64,000 nt of DNA from Maribacter hydrothermalis (GCF_001913155.1 NZ_CP018760.1:806001-870000); one strand, 5' to 3'. Numbered from the stretch's first letter, positions 55,301 through 61,170 are shown. The notes: generated by a model from the letters alone, not told the origin. A program made the numbers and translations.

Positions 55301-56404
55301 ACAGATTGTGCTGGTAATGTACGTACACATTCACAGGTAATTACTATTGAAGATACCATAGCGCCTACATTCAATGAAACACTACCACAAAGTATGACAG
55401 TTGAATGTAACATGGTACCAGATGCAGCAGTCCTTACGGCATCTGATACATGTGATGCAAATGTTGTTGTTACGTTTGAAGAAACTACAACTAACAATGC
55501 CAATTGTGCTCTCGGGTATACGGTAACAAGAACTTGGAGTGTAAGTGATTGTGCTGGTAATACCGAAGAACATACACAAGTAATAACGATAGAACCTACT
55601 GGGCCAATTGTAAGTTCGCCTTTTGAAGAAGAAATTACCATTATATGTGGTGATGATATACCTGAGGTTCCGCAATTAGTATTTAGTGGTGGATGTGATA
55701 ATTATGATGTTGTTTTCAATGAAGAAATACAATCGGCTACTGATTCTGATGATTATATGATTATCAGAACATGGAATGTAACCGACTCTTGTAACAACAC
55801 CGCTTCTTTTGAACAAATAATCTTTGTTCTTCAGCCAAAATTAGAAGAAGTAACTATTAACATATGTATTGAAGAACAGGTTATTGACCTATTAAATTAC
55901 TTACCATCAGATTTTGACCGTAATGGTACATTTATGATTCTCGAAGGCGATGTTATTTTAGAAGAAAATTATTTCGACCCTATGAAGCATGAGCCTGGTG
56001 AATACAAAATAGCCTATAGCTCTATTGAAGGTACGTGTAAGTATTATGTAGACTTCACAATTATTGTAGATACAGAATGTGTACCATGTGGCAGAGGAGA
56101 AATTGTATTATCTAAAGCCGTAACCGCCAATGGTGATGGTGTAAATGATTACTTCGAAATTACTGGTGTAGAATATTGCACGTTTACTTTTGACATTATG
56201 ATCTTCAACCGTTGGGGAACTAAAGTCGCAGAGATAAAAGATTATCAAAATACCTGGGGTGGTGAAGCACCTGACGGATCATTTGGAAAATCGGGAGTAT
56301 TACCTACTGGTACGTACTACTATATCATTTCTGCTACAGATAAAGAAACAGGTAAAATTCTAGAACCTTTTAATGGATACATTTATTTAGGCACATCAGA
56401 ATAA
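40397..56404 (+). CDS. Giant Calx-beta repeat adhesin with T9SS type B C-terminal domain
   Basis: A 5335-residue exported protein, by far the largest here. The signal peptide is about 1-23 (ending FLRAQ). In order: a jelly-roll-like N-terminal domain (~25-165), three Calx-beta-like domains, thrombospondin type 3-like calcium repeats (~548-570 and ~768-810, DSDNDGVRD), an Ig-like domain (~835-905), about eight more Calx-beta domains, a cadherin-like linker (~1875-1970), a unique domain (~1975-2325, AYIYWAAADKEYDG), a DUF11-like domain, HYR-like modules, further Calx-beta domains, six 117-residue repeats (2879-3578), eleven 121-residue repeats (3579-4909), HYR-like modules (SDCAGN), and the type B sorting domain (~5235-5335; ANGDGVNDYFEI, FNRWGTKV, GTYYYII). 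DD/DND motifs suggest calcium binding. It is probably a surface adhesin; PorP/SprF follows. Confidence 0.93.
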   Translation: MTKKLTAVIFCMLFCLFSTFLRAQCENDNGGFEDGTNNYVFQSGSLVDTNPANALAGTSSASLPTTGALVATSSYVINPGDVLHFSLYEKTLGNTGDIEIAIAYFNGGSNLQGVDNFLIAADGLNNYKQSNYTSTAPAGTAFFQVQIVNNTDGTVFLDNLCLGFVTEICGNGIDDDGDGSIDEYCYNISDASATEGGNMTFTLTTTTPLFFTSRTFNLTYVNLSTTNADFTGPTTVTIPPLATSVNFTVVAEDDDWVETTQQQFAVYFSRNTNDVNFGDRQGIGTIIDTDVAHVIGGNYDITEGGTIAYGLSLSTGTNSGGRQYVGIEDTYTVNFEVQDHAASVSAAIDGSDFNIFNTTVTFPAGSIAGSQVFIDVPTMDDTIVEPSEEFHGVKSQNATEATKYGSGPSRVTINTERSSLRIHDNDTAIINLTDASILENSGNTDISFTLIGDVQNAFNIDFTTNDNTAISASDYTTKSGTIAFIGTDGENFTESFTILDDTVTEPQENFVITPAYNPAILSLANYVPQQISFLPASSTITINDDDLDSDNDGVRDAVDLDDDNDGILDSEEAVECIDDDYLAWEFNSPIGTIQVDYVQNPAITNWLISSASDIIVGSGLTDASPGAELQINDLEGNNYPEALANNDYIEISFTTGTDLTYPVIERMGLNWFQNSDGTTIGNAYDAAIAISKDNFVTSSLLNSDVRINYPTNGVSEFFDLTQNGVKYYLEESTTYTVRIYAYNQQSDGNVAYSVFDDLTLRLSSCLEQDTDTDNLPDHLDADSDGDGCNDAIEAGHTDPDGDGYLGNSPIVVDNVTGQVTGQGGYTGTDSKVTNANQTVSVNTQPIDQIANIGDNVTFNTAITGTALTYQWELSTDDGSSWTPIADSGIYSGATTTTLTLTAITSTEHSNQYRLIATDSENLCTPDTITNEVILFIKPVITIADATIAEGNNLDFIVTLSHAVNEVITFDLSYSNITTTGLDYTSVANFSIPINTVSTSLLVPAIDDALIENDETFTLGMTNASTNAGNITDTASGTITNVNTPLAGEGISITDFSINENVGTVDFLVTYTGPNVQDSFTVDYAITDATTTAGTDYNVNLTGQVTFPAGTVNGDIQPILLAITDDTVIEGNESLNILLSNSSNSQIAIADANATGTIIDNDTTPTTGLSVSDFSVNESLASANFVVTYNGSNVKNAFTADYIITNGTAISGSDYTALLTGQISFPAGTTNGATQSINVIIIDDLVIEGSENINFELTNISTSLLNLVDATAIGTILDNDTKTTTTGLSVADLNVNEAAGNSNFVITYNGPEIQNAFSVDYTITDVTTASGTDYSAVSTGVINFPAGTINGDQQTVSVTIIEDLIIENNETFNFNLSNLSTTLINLVDANGIGTITDNDIKTPTTGLSTSDFSVAESAGSSNFIITYNGNTVQNGFTVDYTISNGTATSGKDYNAVLNGQILFPAGTANGDQQLVAVTILEDTFIEANEELNIQLSNLSTTLINIVDANGTGTITDNDNTPTSGIDFQNLTVTVVEGDPGDSVSATFVVEFKGDIDTGESIQVDYFVNNGTAANATDFTPNPTVQTLTFTNVNKLRNIVVPIISDNTVENEENYFVNLIAIRSNVNIGLLNNSATGIITDDDGGVLSVSGFSIIEQTNGANFDVIYLGDRVTGGFTVNYTITDISTTSNVDYNVTAPTGTLTFSGIDNEIRSVVVNVIGDNFIENNEDLRIVISNPSVSQVAISPTGSQAIGTIVNDDNGSIAVSGFSVNEYNSTANFNFTYTGKPIQGGFTVNYQISNGTATSGSDYTVSSPTGTLSFSGTTGQVVQVPVNIVQDAILEGNENLSATITQVTPSLISISNATATGTIIDINHQPNAVDDAFVVFGTTDMPILANDDYGFDGPAAVNPLQIVASPINGTVVIRDNGTPSNSTDDYFEYQPSPSFNGNDSFTYRITDSNGSTDTAVVNIYVNDTNLKKEFEIRYQGSINGDFTMIANNVLSRTATGNYNGEDGNHNFNNNVFVDIDSDPTTFNSTNANLVNPEPSLSCLNIKKAYIYWAAADKEYDGTTGGGATEPSWNYNQIKLMLPGQSAYTTISADEVIYRGRNDHFQNDPYVCIKDITDDINALASPFGSYQVGNVKATERDLRSHGIANVTGTSGGWQIVFVYENVSLDPKNITLYDGYVHTFASNGAGETEFNFSGFETIPNGNVNADVMLGALEGDRDLSGDQLLIYDSSNNWSKLSTALRDEDNFFNSRITLDGLNYVNRNAASTNTLGFDATVFPLDNVGNRYIDNDQTFARFKITTDQESYGLYLMGMSVDVYQPSLGALSLNTNATGPFNAGDIIPLTLNVTNTGNDDIQNLEISSILPIEADFSGVGVLPAGVTHSYDPTTRTLTFNVQNGFTDMGDNYDLNFDIEIREQCYFLETACTASFELQATATYSGVTNSNPITTNSSYTTDSCGIGSHDPTIIDVQQPAQVNWSTAPNALNRTVSCDNITGYNNANTLEPDTAICDFTLDKIAGPFVPSGSCPTEGTFTNTWTFTDACGRVSSTFTQVITIEDNTAPTFNESLPQDSYAAHNNIPVAPVLSANDNCDSNATVNFNESYIGDNNSTTYTIIRTWTINDCAGNSASHTQQIFVSENGDPIGLKISDVSVNENAGTATLQITHTGSVSGGFTVNYTTLDDSAIQPGDYIAQSNSISFAGTNNEVKTISFTINDDTLIEVTEQFFAQLSNGTNTPPINDDQGVISITDNDNIPGTIGVSFSDNNIIVTEGIHTFARFTVTFTGNIAPGQNVTVNYATTNGTAIQPNDYTLSTGTITFNSATNSINIDVPIIDDNIIEAAENFTLTLSNIQSNLGVGFVDQQPTNTANGTINDNDNIPGTTGISFQNDNITVNEADGTATINVLLTGNVQGGFTLDYATADDSAVQPGDYTTSTGQLTFAGNNGEIHPITVAIIDDNIIEATERLFVNLSNLSTTLISINDNQGNINITDNDNIPGTTGISFQNDNITVNEADGTATINVLLTGNVQGGFTLDYATADDSAVQPGDYTTSTGQLTFAGNNGEIQPITVAIIDDNSIEITERLFVNLSNLSTTLIAINDNQGNINITDNDNIPGTTGISFQNDNITVNEADGTATINVLLTGNVQGGFTLDYATADDSAVQPGDYTTSTGQLTFAGNNGEIHPITVAIIDDNVIEATERLFVNLSNLSTTLIAINDNQGNINITDNDNIPGTTGISFQNDNITVNEADGTATINVLLTGNVQGGFTLDYATADDSAVQPGDYTTSTGQLTFAGNNGEIQPITVAIIDDNVIEATERLFVNLSNLSTTLIAINDNQGNINITDNDNIPGTTGISFQNDNITVNEADGTATINVLLTGNVQGGFTLDYATADDSAVQPGDYTTSTGQLTFAGNNGEIQPITVAIIDDNVIEATERLFVNLSNLSTTLIAINDNQGNINITDNDNIPGTTGISFQNDNITVNEADGTATINVLLTGNVQGGFTLDYATADDSAVQPGDYTTSTGQLTFAGNNGEIHPITVAIIDDSLLESTENFYVNLSNLSTSLIAINDNQGTINIIDNDSDPSTIGVQFDVTSIDVNEDAGTVSLDVVLNAQVQDEFTVEYYTVDGTTIEGSDYSGVPRNTQTLTFGGTNSNTQTIVIPIIDDTLIEYTENFQVLLENISTPLLGILANDTATVNIIDNDSDPSTLGVQFDVTSIDVNEDAGTVSLDVVLNAQVQDEFTVEYYTVDGTTIEGNDYTGVPRNTQTLTFGGTNSNTQTIVIPIIDDTFIEYTENFQVILENISTPLVGILANDTATVNIIDNDSDPSTLGVQFDVTSIDVNEDAGTVSLDVVLNAQVQDEFTVEYYSVDGTAVQPGDYTEAIRNTQTLTFGGTNSNTQTIVIPIIDDTFIEYTENFQVILENISTPLVGILANDTATVNIIDNDSDPSTLGVQFDVTSIDVNEDAGTVSLDVVLNAQVQDEFTVEYYSVDGTAVQPGDYTEAIRNTQTLTFGGTNSNTQTIVIPIIDDILIEYTENFQVILENISTPLVGILANDTATVNIIDNDSDPSTLGVQFDVTSIDVNEDAGTVSLDVVLNAQVQDEFTVEYYSVDGTAVQPGDYTEVIRNTQTLTFGGTNSNTQTIVIPIIDDILIEYTENFQVILENISTPLVGILANDTATVNIIDNDSDPSTLGVQFDVTSIDVNEDAGTVSLDVVLNAQVQDEFTVEYYSVDGTAVQPGDYTEAIRNTQTLTFGGTNSNTQTIVIPIIDDTLIEYTENFQVILENISTPLVGILANDTATVNIIDNDSDPSTLGVQFDVTSIDVNEDAGTVSLDVVLNAQVQDEFTVEYYSVDGTAVQPGDYTEAIRNTQTLTFGGTNSNTQTIVIPIIDDILIEYTENFQVILENISTPLVGILANDTATVNIIDNDSDPSTLGVQFDVTSIDVNEDAGTVSLDVVLNAQVQDEFTVEYYSVDGTAVQPGDYTEAIRNTQTLTFGGTNSNTQTIVIPIIDDILIEYTENFQVILENISTPLVGILANDTATVNIIDNDSDPSTLGVQFDVTSIDVNEDAGTVSLDVVLNAQVQDEFTVEYYSVDGTAVQPGDYTEAIRNTQTLTFGGTNSNTQTIVIPIIDDTLIEYTENFQVILENISTPLVGILANDTATVNIIDNDSDPSTLGVQFDVTSIDVNEDAGTVSLDVVLNAQVQDEFTVEYYSVDGTAVQPGDYTEAIRNTQTLTFGGTNSNTQTIVIPIIDDTLIEYTENFQVILENISTPLVGILANDTATVNIIDNDSDPSTLGVQFDVTSIDVNEDAGTVSLDVVLNAQVQDEFTVEYYSVDGTAVQPGDYTEAIRNTQTLTFGGTNSNTQTIVIPIIDDIIIENTENFRVILENISSPLVGILANNISTVNIIDNDGNEGWPTDETIEACDTIPDAFVITTNSTCAITVDYVELIEGQDDECATEFTITRTWTITDCAGNVRTHSQVITIEDTIAPTFNETLPQSMTVECNMVPDAAVLTASDTCDANVVVTFEETTTNNANCALGYTVTRTWSVSDCAGNTEEHTQVITIEPTGPIVSSPFEEEITIICGDDIPEVPQLVFSGGCDNYDVVFNEEIQSATDSDDYMIIRTWNVTDSCNNTASFEQIIFVLQPKLEEVTINICIEEQVIDLLNYLPSDFDRNGTFMILEGDVILEENYFDPMKHEPGEYKIAYSSIEGTCKYYVDFTIIVDTECVPCGRGEIVLSKAVTANGDGVNDYFEITGVEYCTFTFDIMIFNRWGTKVAEIKDYQNTWGGEAPDGSFGKSGVLPTGTYYYIISATDKETGKILEPFNGYIYLGTSE
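49031..51130 (+). repeat. Six tandem 351-bp Calx-beta repeats (type A)
   Basis: Near-identical units start at 49031, 49382, 49733, 50084, 50435 and 50786 (exact 351-bp period, 117 residues each, beginning IPGTTGISFQNDN). Differences are mostly single bases; copy 2 has a variant DDNSIEITER segment and copy 6 diverges at its 3' part (DDSLLESTENFYV). The identity at DNA level implies recent expansion or gene conversion. Confidence 0.95.
51131..55123 (+). repeat. Eleven tandem 363-bp Calx-beta repeats (type B)
   Basis: Units start at 51131, 51494, 51857, 52220, 52583, 52946, 53309, 53672, 54035, 54398 and 54761 (exact 363-bp period, 121 residues, beginning DSDPSTLGVQFDV). The first two copies carry a different middle (TTIEGSDYSG or TTIEGNDYTG) from the rest (TAVQPGDYTE). 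The last copy diverges at its end. Alternative synonymous haplotypes are shuffled among the internal copies. The array looks GC-richer than its surroundings. Confidence 0.95.
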
Positions 56405-56420
56405 AATTTAAAAAAACGTC

Positions 56421-56455
56421 ATGCTGTGCCCTTTCTAAAAAGTTAGGGCACAACA
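56421..56455 (+). terminator. Terminator-like hairpin after the giant gene
   Basis: TGTGCCCT (56425-56432) pairs with AGGGCACA (56445-56452), extended by ATG/CAT across one mismatch. Only a weak T run follows (ATTTTA), so partial readthrough into the PorP/SprF gene is possible. The remaining spacer to 56700 is AT-rich and I saw nothing else in it. Confidence 0.55.
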
Positions 56456-56700
56456 TTTTAGAAGCAAAGTTTAATTAGTGGAATTCTATTCTACAATACA
56501 TTTTAAAATAAACTACTAAATAAATTAAGTACATCTGATAAAAGCATCAAGTAATCGAAAATAAAGAAGTAAAACCAATAATTAAAGGCCATAACCGTTA
56601 TAAAAACGCATAACCAAATAAGAAATTAATTTGTTGATAAAATGGTTAACCTACTTATTTCTAAACATATAGCAACAAAATGCTAAACCCTAAACAGACC

Positions 56701-57603
56701 ATGAAAAAAGCTAATCTATTATTAGCCGTACTACTTTTTGCAGGGGCCTTTGCAAGTGCGCAACAGCTACCTCAGTTTACGCAATATATGTATAACACGA
56801 TTTCTGTAAACCCTGCCTATGCTGGCAGTAGAGAAACGTTAAATGCAACAATTTTGCATAGAAATCAGTGGGCCGGATTAGAAGGTAATCCAAGAACTAG
56901 TACGTTCTCCGTACATTCTCCTTTAAAAAATGAAAAAATAGGATTAGGAGTTTCATATATTAACGACCGTTTGGGTTTTGAAAGTACAAATTATTTTTAT
57001 GGAGATTTCTCCTATACCGTACCTGTAAGTGCAGAAGTTAATATGCGATTTGGCCTAAAGGGAGGGGTTACCAGTTACAGTCTGGAAAATCCAGATCCTA
57101 ATGATCAATTTTTCAATGCAAATTTTAATAGTTTAAATCCTAATTTCGGCGCAGGTTTTTATATTGGTTCCAATAGGTGGTATGCAGGTATTTCATCTCC
57201 AAGAATACTAAATACAGATTTAAATGAAGGTGAGTTCCAAGCATTAGAAAGAAATAGTTATTATGCTATTGGAGGACTAGTTTTAGACTTATCAGCGACA
57301 ACCATTTTTAAACCTACTATTATCACCAAGTTCACAAACGGAGCTCCTGCCACCTATGATTTCACTATAAACTTTTTGTTCAATGAAAAATTTTGGATAG
57401 GCACTTCTTACCGGGTTAACGATGCCTCAAATTTTGGAGCAATGATGGATTATCAAGTTTCTAAGGATATTAGAATTGGATATGCTTATGATTTACCAAC
57501 TTCTACCGTTAGACCATATACAGGAGGAACACATGAAATAATATTAATCTATGAGCTTGCTAAAAAGGTTTTAGGACCAATTAAATCTCCTAGATATTTC
57601 TAA
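56701..57603 (+). CDS. PorP/SprF-family T9SS outer-membrane protein
   Basis: A 300-residue outer-membrane beta-barrel protein of the PorP/SprF family, which supports secretion or surface attachment of partner proteins with type B T9SS domains. The signal peptide ends FASAQQ (about residue 21). The family signature QFTQYMYNTISVNPAYAGSR follows immediately, then LHRNQWAGLEGNP and SVHSPLKNEKIGLGVSYIND. The ATG at 56701 gives a normal signal peptide (MKKANLLLAVLLFAG); an in-frame ATG at 56680 adds seven residues. It lies 297 bp after the giant adhesin gene, its likely client, and 17 bp before the PorE-like gene. Confidence 0.93.
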   Translation: MKKANLLLAVLLFAGAFASAQQLPQFTQYMYNTISVNPAYAGSRETLNATILHRNQWAGLEGNPRTSTFSVHSPLKNEKIGLGVSYINDRLGFESTNYFYGDFSYTVPVSAEVNMRFGLKGGVTSYSLENPDPNDQFFNANFNSLNPNFGAGFYIGSNRWYAGISSPRILNTDLNEGEFQALERNSYYAIGGLVLDLSATTIFKPTIITKFTNGAPATYDFTINFLFNEKFWIGTSYRVNDASNFGAMMDYQVSKDIRIGYAYDLPTSTVRPYTGGTHEIILIYELAKKVLGPIKSPRYF

Positions 57604-57620
57604 ATATTAAAATCGATACA

Positions 57621-59567
57621 ATGAAAAATTTTAAAAATTCTGTGCTATTGATTCTACTTTTTCTAGTAGGCCAAGTAACTATGGCTCAATTTGCATCACA
57701 AAAAAAAGCGGATTATTATTTCAGTAAATTTTCATATTCTTTAGCAATCCCAGAATATGAAAGAATGGTAAAATCAGATGTTAATGCTGAATACGCCCAT
57801 CAACAATTAGCAGAATGTTTTTTGCTTATACGTGAATACAAAAAATCAATTCCGCATTTTAAGGAAGTTATCAATAATGCAACCTTACCTACAGATTACT
57901 ATTTTAAATATGCAATGGCATTATATGCTAACGGAGATTTAGAAGAATCAGAAGAGTGGTTAAAAAAGTATAAAAAGTATAATAAAAACGATTCCAGAGT
58001 AAAACGTTTTTTAAAGGACGGTAACTTAGCATCTGTTGTTTTTAATAGTAGACAAAGATATGAGGTTGAACCTGTATCGTTCAATTCTTCTGATAGTGAT
58101 TTTGGCACGTTTAGATTTATGGGTAACATCTACTTTGGCTCATCTAGAAGAGAAGTTGTAGATGGAGATAGTTATGGTTGGAATAATGAACCATGGTTAG
58201 ATATTTTTGCCGTGCAGGAAGATAATCCCTTGTCTATTCCTAAACGTATAAATGGAAATATAAATACCAAGTTTCATGAAAGCTCTGTAGCATTTTCTAC
58301 GGACTATAAAAATGACACGATAATGTATTTCACACGAAATAACTTCTATGACAAAAAAGAAGGGTATGGTGTGCTTAATGAAATAAATCTTAAAATATAT
58401 TCAGCTAAACTTGTTGATGGCGAATGGAAAGAAAATAGTAATCTAAGAATAAATAGCGATTACTACTCTACGGGTCATCCTTCTGTAAATCTTGCAAGAA
58501 CACGTATCTATTTCACTTCTGATCGACCAGGAGGTTACGGTGGTACAGATATATATTATGCTGAAATACATGAAAGAGGTGGTATTCAAACACCCGTAAA
58601 TGCTGGTCCTGTAGTTAACACTGAAGGGAATGAAATGTTTCCTTTCATTAATGAAGAAGGAAAATTATTCTTCAGCTCTGATGGTCATGTTGGTTTTGGT
58701 CAATTAGATGTATTCTCGACTATTTCTGACGAAGATGGTAAAGTCATAGATATTATAAACTTAGGAACACCAATTAATAGTTCTAGTGATGATTTTGCTT
58801 ATTATGGCCTACCAAGTGGTCTTGATGGATATGTAAGCTCTAACCGCGAAGGTGGCATGGGTAGTGATGATATTTATAAATTTAAATTTACGCCCTCTTT
58901 AGATGTTGAAGGTTACGTTGTAGATGGTGTAAACAATAAAATGCTAGATAGCGTAAACATAAAATTGTTTGACCAAATTACCAACACCTTGGTTGCACAA
59001 ACAATGACCGATGAACATGGTTATTATAGATTTCCTGTTAATAGAAAAACAACTTACATGATTGAGGCGGTTAGAAAAACGCACCCTCATAAGAATATTT
59101 ATTTCAATACAAGTACTACAGCCAAATCACAAAAAATATTACGACAAGATATTGTTTTAGAACCTGTTCTTGACCTCAAGCTTTTAGCAGGATTAAATCA
59201 AATTTATTTCGATTTTAACAAAAGTAACATAAGGCCTGATGCTGCCAAAGAACTAGATAAAGTAATTAAGGTTATGAACGTTACTTATCCAGATATGATA
59301 ATAAAACTAGAAGCACATACCGACCCTGTGGGTAGTCATGAGTACAACGACAACCTGTCAGAAGGAAGAGCTAAATCTACTTATGAATACCTTATTGAAA
59401 ACGGGGTATCAAAAGATAGAATTGTTTCTTATAAAGGTTATGGAAAACGAATGCCAATTAACAAATGTACTAGTAAATTAGACTGTACTCCAGAAGATTT
59501 AGAACTAAATAGAAGAACTGAATTTCCAATTCTACAAATTAAAAAAGGAATTTCAACATCAAAATAA
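57621..59567 (+). CDS. PorE-like TPR/propeller/OmpA envelope protein
   Basis: A 648-residue exported protein with the domain order described for PorE of the T9SS. The signal peptide is about 1-22 (ending VTMAQ). TPR-like repeats occupy about 25-135 (YSLAIPEYERMVKSD), then a TolB/PD40-like beta-propeller (~140-420, with IYFTSDRPGGYGGTDIYYAE), then a carboxypeptidase-regulatory-like domain (~432-510, VEGYVVDGVNNKMLDS), then an OmpA C-terminal domain (~530-645, IYFDFNKSNIRPDAA, LSEGRAKSTYEYL, NRRTEFPI) that binds peptidoglycan. It follows the PorP/SprF gene by 17 bp; the trio adhesin-PorP-PorE is typical of Bacteroidota. It may link the machinery to the cell wall. Confidence 0.9.
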   Translation: MKNFKNSVLLILLFLVGQVTMAQFASQKKADYYFSKFSYSLAIPEYERMVKSDVNAEYAHQQLAECFLLIREYKKSIPHFKEVINNATLPTDYYFKYAMALYANGDLEESEEWLKKYKKYNKNDSRVKRFLKDGNLASVVFNSRQRYEVEPVSFNSSDSDFGTFRFMGNIYFGSSRREVVDGDSYGWNNEPWLDIFAVQEDNPLSIPKRINGNINTKFHESSVAFSTDYKNDTIMYFTRNNFYDKKEGYGVLNEINLKIYSAKLVDGEWKENSNLRINSDYYSTGHPSVNLARTRIYFTSDRPGGYGGTDIYYAEIHERGGIQTPVNAGPVVNTEGNEMFPFINEEGKLFFSSDGHVGFGQLDVFSTISDEDGKVIDIINLGTPINSSSDDFAYYGLPSGLDGYVSSNREGGMGSDDIYKFKFTPSLDVEGYVVDGVNNKMLDSVNIKLFDQITNTLVAQTMTDEHGYYRFPVNRKTTYMIEAVRKTHPHKNIYFNTSTTAKSQKILRQDIVLEPVLDLKLLAGLNQIYFDFNKSNIRPDAAKELDKVIKVMNVTYPDMIIKLEAHTDPVGSHEYNDNLSEGRAKSTYEYLIENGVSKDRIVSYKGYGKRMPINKCTSKLDCTPEDLELNRRTEFPILQIKKGISTSK

Positions 59568-59587
59568 AATTTACCAATCAACCATTA

Positions 59588-59621
59588 AAAAGGCCTTTAC
59601 TATTTATAGTAAAGGCCTTTT
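59588..59621. terminator. Bidirectional terminator
   Basis: A perfect 15-bp stem, AAAAGGCCTTTACTA (59588-59602) with TAGTAAAGGCCTTTT (59607-59621), 4-base TTTA loop. It has T runs on both strands and separates the PorE-like gene from the converging clpP. Confidence 0.92.
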
Positions 59622-59643
59622 ATTATTTTAGGATATAAAAAAT

Positions 59644-60192
59644 CTATTTCATGATACCGTCAACTATTCCGTATTTTATAGATTCTTCGGCATTCATCCA
59701 ATAATCCCTATCGAAATCTCTTAACACCTTATCGAAATCTTGACCACAGTTATCAGCTAATATCTGCGCGCTTAATTCTTTAGTTTTAATAATTTCTCTG
59801 GCTTGGATTTCAATATTCGAAGCTTGTCCTCTAGCACCACCACTTGGCTGATGAATCATTACTTGTGCATGTGGCTGTATAAATCTTCTACCCTTTTTAC
59901 CTACCGATAACAAAATAGAACCCATTGATGCCGCTAAACCTGTACATATAGTAGAAACCGGACTTTTCAATGATTTAATAGTATCGTACATGGCAAAACC
60001 TGAAGTAACATAACCACCCGGACTATTAATGTAAAGTTGAATTTCTTTATTGTTCTGCATATCTAAATACAGTAACCTATCAATCACATGTTTTGCAGAA
60101 TCGTCATCAACCATACCCCATAGGAATACTTTTCTTTCATCCAACATTTTTTCATCTATGGCTTCCTGAATTTTTCCTTTTTTAGCACTCAT
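59644..60192 (-). CDS. clpP: ClpP-family serine protease (short paralogue)
   Basis: Peptidase subunit of the S14 family with catalytic triad Ser89 (GLAASMGSILLS), His114 (VMIHQPSGG) and Asp163 (DRDYWMNAEES). YINSPGGYVTSGFAMYDTI is the conserved substrate-binding strand. At 182 residues it is shorter than the usual ~200, with an atypical N-terminus (KVFLWGMVDDDSAKHV). No tig or clpX gene is next to it, so it is likely a second ClpP isoform beside the tig-clpP-clpX copy elsewhere. A strong promoter (60216-60244) precedes it. It may form hetero-oligomers with the canonical ClpP; that is inference. Confidence 0.88.
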   Translation of the reverse strand: MSAKKGKIQEAIDEKMLDERKVFLWGMVDDDSAKHVIDRLLYLDMQNNKEIQLYINSPGGYVTSGFAMYDTIKSLKSPVSTICTGLAASMGSILLSVGKKGRRFIQPHAQVMIHQPSGGARGQASNIEIQAREIIKTKELSAQILADNCGQDFDKVLRDFDRDYWMNAEESIKYGIVDGIMK

Positions 60193-60215
60193 ATTTTACG
60201 TTTAATTATCTCTAA

Positions 60216-60244
60216 CAAAATTAATGAATTAATTTATAAACAAA
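60216..60244 (-). promoter_or_regulatory. Promoter of clpP
   Basis: On the minus strand TTTG (60244-60241), 17 bp, then TAATTTTG (60223-60216): both boxes of the Bacteroidota consensus at standard spacing. The start of transcription should be near 60210, about 20 bp before the ATG. Confidence 0.72.
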
Positions 60245-60310
60245 TGCGGCAATAGACATGGGAATTAACATCCTATTTCAACATTCATAAATGAAAACGA
60301 AATTTATCTC

Positions 60311-61144
60311 TTAGGATTGTTCTTCAACTATAACTGTTTTTTCAACTACCTTTTTTATAGGTATTACAACTTTACCTGTTTTGGTTTTAAGAATCATAGA
60401 AATATTATCAATACCTACGACGGTACCTTCCAATTTCCCTACTTTAACCTTATCCCCAACTACATATATTTTTCTTGAATAAAATGTTCTTAACAAGTCA
60501 CCCACCACTTCTCTGGCACCTAGACCAAGAGCTAGGGAAATTGCTAACAAGAAAGCTCCTAAAATAATAGTAAAGTTATTGGTGATTATTTCTGTATCTA
60601 CACCTGCTTGGTTTAAAGCAGTTATACTTACAAAAATGATGATTAAATAAAATAAAGCATTACCTAAGACTTTACCTCCCCCAAGACCAATTGAATCGAA
60701 AATTTTGACAATAGTTTCCTTAATTACTTTAGCCAAATACAGGCCAATCATAAAAATTACTAATGCCGAAAGTAATATGGGTAAATAACGTAATAGGTTC
60801 GCTATTTCTGAAGATATAATAGTAAGGCCCATGATATCCGATGCTACTATTATAAATACTAGCCAAAGCAAAACTTTTACGAAAGTGATTAAGACTTTAC
60901 CTAAATCAATCTTTATATCGGCATCACCAAATAATTTTGCCTCGTTAACTTTTTCCGAAAACTTATCTATTTTAATTATCCTAAAAAGGCGTTTAAGAAC
61001 GAATTTTACAATTTTAATAATAATCCAGCCAAATATAAGAACCACAAAAGCACCAAATATACCTGGCAAGGCAGCCGCTATATCTTTAAATATAGTACTC
61101 AAAGATTCAAAAGCCAGATCTTTCCACTTATCTACTGTTTCCAT
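60311..61144 (-). CDS. Small mechanosensitive channel (MscS/CmpX-like)
   Basis: A 277-residue integral membrane protein. Hydrophobic helices at about 27-48, 85-108, 114-140, 160-180 and 188-215 are followed by a short MscS-type beta domain (KVGKLEGTVVGIDNISMILK and GKVVIPIKKVVEKTVI). The pore-lining helix is LAISLALGLGAREVVGDLLR. The C-terminal cage of full-length MscS is missing, as in the CmpX-type subfamily. It is the last gene of a unit led by an ECF sigma factor and a 61-residue protein, so it may respond to envelope or osmotic stress; that link is inferred from context. Confidence 0.85.
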   Translation of the reverse strand: METVDKWKDLAFESLSTIFKDIAAALPGIFGAFVVLIFGWIIIKIVKFVLKRLFRIIKIDKFSEKVNEAKLFGDADIKIDLGKVLITFVKVLLWLVFIIVASDIMGLTIISSEIANLLRYLPILLSALVIFMIGLYLAKVIKETIVKIFDSIGLGGGKVLGNALFYLIIIFVSITALNQAGVDTEIITNNFTIILGAFLLAISLALGLGAREVVGDLLRTFYSRKIYVVGDKVKVGKLEGTVVGIDNISMILKTKTGKVVIPIKKVVEKTVIVEEQS

Positions 61145-61170
61145 TAATTTATTTTTACTCTAATTATAAT

